Source: JACCVL01 sp038233135
GTDB lineage: Bacteria; Actinomycetota; Actinomycetes; Propionibacteriales; Nocardioidaceae
Length of the DNA stretch: 8,716 nt
Direction: 5' to 3'
NCBI GenBank assembly: GCA_038233135.1
Contig: JBBSMN010000129.1
Location: 1-8,716 of the forward strand
Positions 4,658 through 8,716 of the stretch are shown here, piece after piece (the stretch's first letter is position 1; each line of letters begins with the position of its first letter). The position numbers were made by a program, and so were the translations under genes. The notes below the pieces were generated by a model. The model was not told the DNA's origin and searched no databases. It saw only the letters and a program-made list of their open reading frames with translations.

Positions 4658-6103
4658 ATGTTGCTCCGCGAGCGTCGCGACGCGCGCGCCTTCGCCGCCG
4701 CGGTCGACGGCGAGGGCCATCTCGACGACCCCGGGATCAGCACCCTCGTGGCGCTGTCGCAAGACGTACGCCGCCTACCACCCGTGCGGCCGTCCGCCGA
4801 CTTCTCAGCGGACCTGCGGGCCCGGCTGCTGACGGCTGCCCAACAAGACCTCACACCGCGCGGTCACGGCCGAGCCCCTACCGCTCGGCCCGCCCACAAT
4901 CGCATGCGGCTGGGGGTGGCGACGCTGACCAGTGCGGCAGTGCTGGTGGGAGGCGGTGCCGGCCTGGCCTCGGCGAGTGCGTCTGCCCTTCCCGGTGACC
5001 TGCTGTACCCGGTCAAGCGTGGCATCGAGCAGGTCGACCTGGCAGTGGCAGGGGATCTCGGGCAGCGAGGGCGTGCCGAGCTCGACCGGGCGCGCACCCG
5101 GCTCACCGAGGTCGACGGACTGCTTCGGTCCGACCACTCCGACCGGGACTCGAGGATCACCACCTCCCTGGTGGACTTCACCCGATCAGCCACAGCGGGT
5201 CGCACGCTCCTGCTCCAGTCGTACGCCTCGACCGGTCAAGCAGGCGACCTGGCCGCCATGCAGGAGTTCGCCATCGACAGCGGCAACAGCTTGAATGCGA
5301 TGGCATCGCTGCTGCCCGCAACGGCCGACGCCGCATTCACCTCCGCTGCGGATGTGGTCGTCGGCATGGACAAAGAGGTCGAGCAGACCTGCTCGACGTG
5401 CACACCAGGGGGGGGCAGCGTATCGGTGCCCGTCCCTGGTGACCCAGCGGGACCTGGTCCGGACGACAGCAGCGACGAGGGGGCCATCGTCGACTCGCCG
5501 GGCGAGGCCTCCGGCCCCACGACCGAGACGTCCGATCCCGAGGACCCCGCGTCCCAGTCGCCAACCGGCGGCACGGCCTCCCCCGGCCCGACCGAAGACC
5601 CCGGCGTCGCACCCGCACCCGCTCCAGAACCGACGGATCCTGCAACGGAAGCGCCCGCTGGGACTGCGCCCAGCGCGACGGCACCCAACGCCACAGACCA
5701 ACCGCAGCCGACGTCCCCGACCGCCACCGCCCCGAGCGAGACAGCACCCAGTGACACGACCCCCAGTGACACGAGCCCCAGTGACACGAGCCCCAGTAAC
5801 ACGAGCCCCAGTAACACGAGCCCCAGTGAGACGGCGACCAGCCAAACCCCGACGAGTGACGACGGCACTACCGAAGAGGGCTCCGCTCCTTCCGCTTCGA
5901 GCGACGGCGACCCCGCATCGGTCCCTTCCGATGCAGCCTCGTCCGAACCAGCCCCGTCCGAACCAGCACCGTCCGAGCCACCCCCGTCCGACGCTGCGTC
6001 CGTGGCGCCCGATTCCGCCGCACCGCCGCCCGATTCCCCGGCGACTACTGCGTCCGGCGACGAGGTTGACTCGCCGCCGACGGATGGTGAGCTTGCTCAG
6101 TAG
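4658..6103 (+). CDS. rsbN: Membrane anti-sigma factor, DUF5667 family (RsbN-like)
   Basis: A 481-residue single-pass membrane protein, probably holding the neighbouring BldN-like sigma inactive as RsbN does in Streptomyces. Order: a cytoplasmic N-terminal domain (1-83) with RERRDARAFAAAVDG and PPVRPSADFSADLRARLL; one membrane helix (about 84-110, LGVATLTSAAVLVGGGAGLA onward); an extracellular DUF5667 domain from LPGDLLYPVKRGIEQ (111-125) through helices to about 240; a Cys pair CSTC (245-248); then some 230 residues of Ser/Thr/Pro/Glu/Asp-rich disordered tail with two tandem repeats. There is no zinc anti-sigma HxxxCxxC motif. The start is ATG 4658 (GGGGATGAG upstream). A longer frame back to 4475 only overlaps the sigma gene and has poorer third-position GC. 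An eight-G run (5408-5415) sits at the junction of the domain and tail. The stop overlaps the convergent acyltransferase end by 7 bases. The symbol is inferred from family and position. Confidence 0.85.
   Translation: MLLRERRDARAFAAAVDGEGHLDDPGISTLVALSQDVRRLPPVRPSADFSADLRARLLTAAQQDLTPRGHGRAPTARPAHNRMRLGVATLTSAAVLVGGGAGLASASASALPGDLLYPVKRGIEQVDLAVAGDLGQRGRAELDRARTRLTEVDGLLRSDHSDRDSRITTSLVDFTRSATAGRTLLLQSYASTGQAGDLAAMQEFAIDSGNSLNAMASLLPATADAAFTSAADVVVGMDKEVEQTCSTCTPGGGSVSVPVPGDPAGPGPDDSSDEGAIVDSPGEASGPTTETSDPEDPASQSPTGGTASPGPTEDPGVAPAPAPEPTDPATEAPAGTAPSATAPNATDQPQPTSPTATAPSETAPSDTTPSDTSPSDTSPSNTSPSNTSPSETATSQTPTSDDGTTEEGSAPSASSDGDPASVPSDAASSEPAPSEPAPSEPPPSDAASVAPDSAAPPPDSPATTASGDEVDSPPTDGELAQ
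5747..5836 (+). repeat. 15-base tandem repeat encoding PS(D/N/E)T(S/T/A)
   Basis: Six in-frame 15-base units start at 5747, 5762, 5777, 5792, 5807 and 5822 within the anti-sigma tail (residues 364-393). Units 2 and 3 are identical (PSDTS), as are units 4 and 5 (PSNTS), and the outer units have drifted. Identical neighbours imply recent duplication by slippage or unequal crossing over, so copy number may vary between strains. The encoded segment is likely extended and surface-exposed. Confidence 0.92.
5939..5998 (+). repeat. Second 15-base tandem repeat encoding (P/S)S(E/D)(P/A)(A/P)
   Basis: Four in-frame 15-base units (5939, 5954, 5969, 5984) encode SSEPA, PSEPA, PSEPP and PSDAA. They are more diverged than the 5747-5836 array but share its period and a related PSxxx pattern, so both may descend from one ancestral unit. 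Confidence 0.8.
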
Positions 6104-7155
6104 AAGACGTGTTTGCGGCGCATCAACAGGTCGTACAAGGTCTGCTGGATGGTCTCCCGCACCTGGTCGGTGAGGTTGAACACCAGCATCGGATCGTCCG
6201 CGCCTCCCTCCGGGTAGGAATCGGTACGGATCGGCTCACCGAACTCGATCACCCACTTGCTCGGCAGCGGCACCAGCCCCAACGGCCCGAGCCAGGGGAA
6301 GAACGGCGTGATGGGCAGGTAGGGGACGCCGAGCAGCCGCGCCAGGGTGGGCACGTTTCCTACCAGCGGGTAGATCTCCTCGGCGCCGACGATCGAGCAC
6401 GGCACCAGGGGCACACCGGTACGGATCGCGGCCGACACGAAGCCCCCGCGACCGAACCTCTGGAGCTTGTACCGCTCGGAGTACGGCTTGCCGACGCCTT
6501 TGAAGCCCTCCGGCCAGACGCCGACCAGCTCGCCTGCACCCAGCATGCGTTCCGCATCCTCGGTGCAGGCCAGCGTCGCGCCACCCTTGCGAGCCAGCTC
6601 GGAGATCACGGGGAGGGCGAAGACCAGGTCGGCGCCCAGCGAGCGAAGGTGCCGCTGGGCGTGGTCGTGCACGATCAGCGTGGTCATCAGCGCGTCCATG
6701 GGGACCGTTCCGGAGTGGTTGGCGACCAGGAGCGCCCCGCCGTCTGCGGGGATGTTCTCGACCCCGCGAACCTCGATCCGGAACCACTTCTCGGCGAGTG
6801 GCCGCAGCAGGGACATGAAGACGCCGGATGTGAGCTCCCGGTCGAACCCCAGGTCGTCGACGTGGTAATCACCGGTCAACCGGCGCCGCAGGAACGCCAG
6901 CGCCGACGCGAGCTTGTCGTCGGCGGACCCGTCCTCCCGCGGCACCGCTGCCAGCGTCGGTGGCGCTGCCTCCCGGTCCGGGCCCGCGGGGGTGGCCGGT
7001 GCGGTGGCATGGCGGGGGGCTGGTCGGCGGGGCCGCGCTCGAGGTGGCGCGAGCGCTCGCGCGGCCTGGCTCGGGGTGGCGCTGCTGCTCCCCCGCCCGG
7101 GACGCCCCCTGGTGCCAAGGGGGTCGCCGAGCGAGATCACCTGGGCGTTGGTCAC
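6097..7155 (-). CDS. PlsC-type lysophospholipid/glycerolipid acyltransferase
   Basis: A 352-residue acyltransferase-like protein. The catalytic block is VANHSGTVPMD (144-154), with the conserved His147 and an Asp154 spaced seven residues on, the variant seen in monoacylglycerol-acyltransferase-like relatives rather than the classic HxxxxD. WPEGFKG (214-220) is the acceptor-binding block and GVPLVPCSIVGAEEIYP (247-263) the later conserved block. It presumably transfers an acyl group to a glycerolipid at the inner membrane face; donor and acceptor are unknown. Residues 12-75 form an Arg/Pro/Ala-rich, probably disordered segment before the domain. The GTG start at 7155 is supported by its GTGA overlap with the epimerase stop and by the opening NAQVISLGDP, resembling the start of actinobacterial homologues. 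M. tuberculosis has the same pair (galE2-Rv0502). The stop lies inside the convergent anti-sigma gene, leaving no room for a terminator. Confidence 0.88.
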   Translation of the reverse strand: MTNAQVISLGDPLGTRGRPGRGSSSATPSQAARALAPPRARPRRPAPRHATAPATPAGPDREAAPPTLAAVPREDGSADDKLASALAFLRRRLTGDYHVDDLGFDRELTSGVFMSLLRPLAEKWFRIEVRGVENIPADGGALLVANHSGTVPMDALMTTLIVHDHAQRHLRSLGADLVFALPVISELARKGGATLACTEDAERMLGAGELVGVWPEGFKGVGKPYSERYKLQRFGRGGFVSAAIRTGVPLVPCSIVGAEEIYPLVGNVPTLARLLGVPYLPITPFFPWLGPLGLVPLPSKWVIEFGEPIRTDSYPEGGADDPMLVFNLTDQVRETIQQTLYDLLMRRKHVFY

Positions 7156-8180
7156 GTCACCACCCCCCGTCCAGCCAGGCCGGCGGCCACGGACCGCTCG
7201 ACCCGTCGCAGCCGGTCCGGGGTGAGGGGGCCAAGCCCGACCGCTGCGGCGAAGTCCGCCAACGTACGAGCGCTGGACCAGCGCGGCTCCCAGCCGAGCA
7301 CGGCCCGAGCCGCAGCCGTGTCCACGACCCTGCCGAAGGTCAGGAAGTCGACATCGTCACGCGGGAAGCTCGCCCGACCGGTACGAGCGAGTGCTTGCCC
7401 GACCGGACTGAATCCGGCGGCCGGCAGCGGCAGGGTCAGTCGACCGAGACGCCGGATGAGCTGCGAGAGCGAGAGCACGCCGCCCCCCGCCGCGTTGTAG
7501 GTGCCCGGACGGCTATGGACGACGGCATGGTGCAGGACGTCCAACGCATCCTCGGCGTGCAACAGCTGGAGCCGCGGATCGAACCCGAGCACGGTGGGAA
7601 CGACCGGCAGCTGGAGGTACTGGGCGAAGGGCGTGTCGAGGCGGGCGCCGAGGATGTTGGCGCAACGCAGGACGGTGACCGCGACGTCGGGGCGACGCCG
7701 GGCAAAGCCGCGGACGTAGCCCTCGACCTCCGCGCAGTCCTTGACATAGCCCGCGACCGGCGGATGCTTCGGCGGGCTGTCCTCACTGAAGATGGCGGGG
7801 TCGCGCGGAGACGAGCCGTAGACCGCGGTGGACGACTTCAGCACCAGCCGGCGGACCCCGGGCGCTCGCTGGCAGGCGGCCAGCAGCTGCATGGTGCCGA
7901 TGACGTTGGCCTCCTTCATCGCCGACCGGCCGCCTCGTCTGCCTGGCATCGACAGCACGCTGAGGTGCGCCACGGTGTCCACGCCCTCAACCGCGAGGAC
8001 CTTGGCGATCACGGGGTTACGGATGTCGGCTCGGACGAGGCGTACGCCGGCGAGGTCGCCGCGAGGGGCCAAGACGTCGACGCCGACGACTCGCTCCACC
8101 GACGGGTCGGAGACCAGCCGACGCGCGGTCTCGGCGCCAAGCTGACCGGCCACACCGGTGACGAGCACGACGCGACCCAT
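7152..8180 (-). CDS. NAD-dependent epimerase/dehydratase-like SDR protein
   Basis: A 342-residue extended short-chain dehydrogenase/reductase-like protein, relative of mycobacterial GalE2. The nucleotide-binding loop is VTGVAGQLG (7-15, GxxGxxG) and an acidic residue (D35) ends the second strand (VVGVDVL), favouring NAD. SSTAVYG (116-122) is the usual strand-5 motif. The catalytic tyrosine region reads GYVKDCAEVEGYV: Y145 is present but the residue four positions on is C149, so the YxxxK pair is broken, as in the subgroup of these epimerase-like proteins that lacks the full active site. Sugar-nucleotide epimerisation should therefore not be assumed. I took the ATG at 8180 (GAGGTG just upstream) over the GTG at 8219. 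A -10-like TAGAGT lies at 8237-8232. The gene overlaps the acyltransferase start by GTGA, so the two are probably co-translated and may act on the same lipid or glycolipid pathway (inference). Confidence 0.88.
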   Translation of the reverse strand: MGRVVLVTGVAGQLGAETARRLVSDPSVERVVGVDVLAPRGDLAGVRLVRADIRNPVIAKVLAVEGVDTVAHLSVLSMPGRRGGRSAMKEANVIGTMQLLAACQRAPGVRRLVLKSSTAVYGSSPRDPAIFSEDSPPKHPPVAGYVKDCAEVEGYVRGFARRRPDVAVTVLRCANILGARLDTPFAQYLQLPVVPTVLGFDPRLQLLHAEDALDVLHHAVVHSRPGTYNAAGGGVLSLSQLIRRLGRLTLPLPAAGFSPVGQALARTGRASFPRDDVDFLTFGRVVDTAAARAVLGWEPRWSSARTLADFAAAVGLGPLTPDRLRRVERSVAAGLAGRGVVT

Positions 8181-8231
8181 GCCCACCTCGCTCAACGACG
8201 GCGCTCGGTCAGCGCCCACCTGGGTTCGTTC

Positions 8232-8237
8232 ACTCTA
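8232..8237 (-). promoter_or_regulatory. Possible -10 element ahead of the epimerase gene
   Basis: TAGAGT on the minus strand fits TAnnnT and lies 51 bases upstream of the epimerase ATG, which would give a leader of about 45 bases. No clear -35 is seen. The leader holds a short perfect stem (GGCGCT/AGCGCC, 8200-8216). It may give the epimerase-acyltransferase pair transcription separate from bS22. Confidence 0.3.
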
Positions 8238-8274
8238 GCCACGTCGACCGCCACCCGGCAGTCCGCGGCCAACG

Positions 8275-8376
8275 TCACTTGCCAGCGCGGCGACGCTGGA
8301 TGCGCGTCTTCTTCAGCAGCTTGCGGTGCTTCTTCTTCGCCATGCGCTTGCGACGCTTCTTGATGACAGAACCCAC
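8275..8376 (-). CDS. 30S ribosomal protein bS22 (AURKAIP1/mS38-like), 33 residues
   Basis: A 33-residue, extremely basic protein (18 Lys/Arg) opening MGSVIKKRRKRMAKKKHRK and ending RRRAGK. It is nearly identical to my recollection of the M. tuberculosis Rv0500B product, the small subunit protein called bS22 in mycobacterial ribosome structures and related to the C-terminal segment of mitochondrial mS38/AURKAIP1. It sits in the 30S subunit near the decoding region, contacting rRNA through its basic helix. The start is GTG at 8376 with AGAGGT about 5 bases upstream. Genes this short are easily missed. It lies between the small DNA-binding protein and the epimerase, the same order as in mycobacteria. 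There are 94 bases to the epimerase start and no obvious terminator. Confidence 0.95.
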   Translation of the reverse strand: MGSVIKKRRKRMAKKKHRKLLKKTRIQRRRAGK

Positions 8377-8432
8377 TGTGTACCTCTCGAGAGCGAACCG
8401 TGCCGCCGCGCTCAACTGCGGGCGACCACGCG

Positions 8433-8438
8433 AGCCTA
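8433..8438 (-). promoter_or_regulatory. Possible -10 element ahead of bS22
   Basis: TAGGCT on the minus strand fits TAnnnT and lies 56 bases upstream of the bS22 GTG, in the 111-base gap after the HTH gene. A ribosomal protein gene would be expected to have its own strong promoter, but no good -35 is visible, so the call rests on the -10 alone. Nothing else is evident in this gap. Confidence 0.28.
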
Positions 8439-8487
8439 CCGGCCCGGATACGTTCTCCCCTCAGCCGTCCGCGCCGTGCATAGGTTG

Positions 8488-8700
8488 CTAGCCGGCCTGG
8501 AAGTACGACCGGCGCAGGTACTCGTCCACAGCGGCCTCGGGGACCCGGAAGGAGCGGCCGACCCGGACGGCTTCCAGGTCACCGGAGTGCACCAACCGGT
8601 AGACGGTCATCTTCGAGACGCGCATCCGCGTCGCCACCTCGGCGACGGTCAGGAAACGCACCTCGGACAAACCGCTGTCCTTGGTGTCAGGGACAGCCAT
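8488..8700 (-). CDS. Small excisionase-family helix-turn-helix DNA-binding protein
   Basis: A 70-residue protein consisting almost entirely of one winged helix-turn-helix of the excisionase/MerR-like HTH_17 type: FLTVAEVATRMRVSKMTVYR (16-35) is the helix-turn-helix, LEAVRVGRSFRVP (42-54) the wing, and VDEYLRRSYFQAG the C-terminal helix. It is the counterpart of M. tuberculosis Rv0500A and, by position, of the small regulator near bldN in Streptomyces (SCO3328, which I recall as bdtA). It is of the same general fold as BldC but is not BldC by sequence. Despite the family name nothing nearby suggests a phage or integrase. Such proteins often bind as head-to-tail arrays on direct repeats and act as global regulators, but its targets are unknown. 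I chose ATG 8700 over GTG 8712; the upstream GGAAG is at the very window edge, so upstream promoter information is missing. Confidence 0.9.
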   Translation of the reverse strand: MAVPDTKDSGLSEVRFLTVAEVATRMRVSKMTVYRLVHSGDLEAVRVGRSFRVPEAAVDEYLRRSYFQAG

Positions 8701-8716
8701 GGCGCACCGCACTTCC

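Noticed and set aside
5236..5868. Minus-strand frame with regular LVLLGLV-like repeats resembling a membrane protein
   Set aside because: It is the antisense reading of the PSDTS repeat array in the anti-sigma tail; periodicity alone creates the hydrophobic pattern.
8200..8216. Six-base-pair stem GGCGCT/AGCGCC in the epimerase leader as a terminator or riboswitch
   Set aside because: It is short, lacks a T tract, and shows no resemblance to a known riboswitch; it is expected often by chance at this GC content.
6109..8363. Two long plus-strand open frames (6109-7500 and 6960-8363, over 460 codons each)
   Set aside because: They lie antisense to the acyltransferase and epimerase genes, have low-complexity Arg/Gly/His-rich translations without domains, and arise from high-GC codon bias.
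8488..8700. Excisionase-like protein as a sign of a prophage or integrative element
   Set aside because: No integrase, attachment repeats or phage genes are visible, and the gene sits in a conserved chromosomal order shared with mycobacteria.

Overview
The window comes from a high-GC, probably spore-forming actinomycete. The evidence is very GC-rich coding sequence with GTG starts, four-base GTGA gene overlaps, a 33-residue ribosomal protein of the bS22/AURKAIP1 type, and a BldN-like ECF sigma factor beside a DUF5667 membrane anti-sigma factor. This is a conserved chromosomal neighbourhood rather than a mobile island. From recalled gene orders, Mycobacterium tuberculosis has the same backbone around Rv0500A to hemA (small HTH protein, bS22, epimerase, acyltransferase, SerB-like phosphatase, glutaredoxin), and Streptomyces coelicolor has rex, bldN and rsbN close together. 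The species cannot be named from the sequence.

Left arm (minus strand, 1-2773). An acyl-CoA-ligase-like adenylating enzyme overlaps a small glutaredoxin-like gene by four bases. Next come a Rex operator and promoter, then rex itself, which runs off the left edge. In relatives hemA follows rex, so this arm probably joins NADH sensing to haem and respiration genes outside the window.

Centre (plus strand, 2797-6103). A HAD-IB phosphatase with an apparently leaderless start begins only 23 bases from the divergent ligase. After a 102-base regulatory gap come the BldN-like sigma factor, with an N-terminal extension of about 75 residues like the Streptomyces pro-sigma, and its single-pass membrane anti-sigma partner (RsbN-like), which has a long Ser/Thr/Pro-rich outer tail. 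An undescribed 37-codon reading frame bridges the two: it overlaps the sigma stop by four bases and ends two bases before the anti-sigma start.

Right arm (minus strand, 8700-6097). Transcription runs from a small excisionase-type DNA-binding protein to bS22, an SDR epimerase-like protein and a PlsC-type acyltransferase. The last two overlap by GTGA. The acyltransferase end overlaps the anti-sigma end tail-to-tail by seven bases.

There is no gene-free stretch over 300 bases, and I see no tRNA, rRNA, CRISPR, insertion sequence or convincing intrinsic terminator. The points most worth following are the sigma/small ORF/anti-sigma relay, the repeats and G-run in the anti-sigma tail, the dyad and hairpin ahead of the sigma gene, and the well-formed Rex operator.
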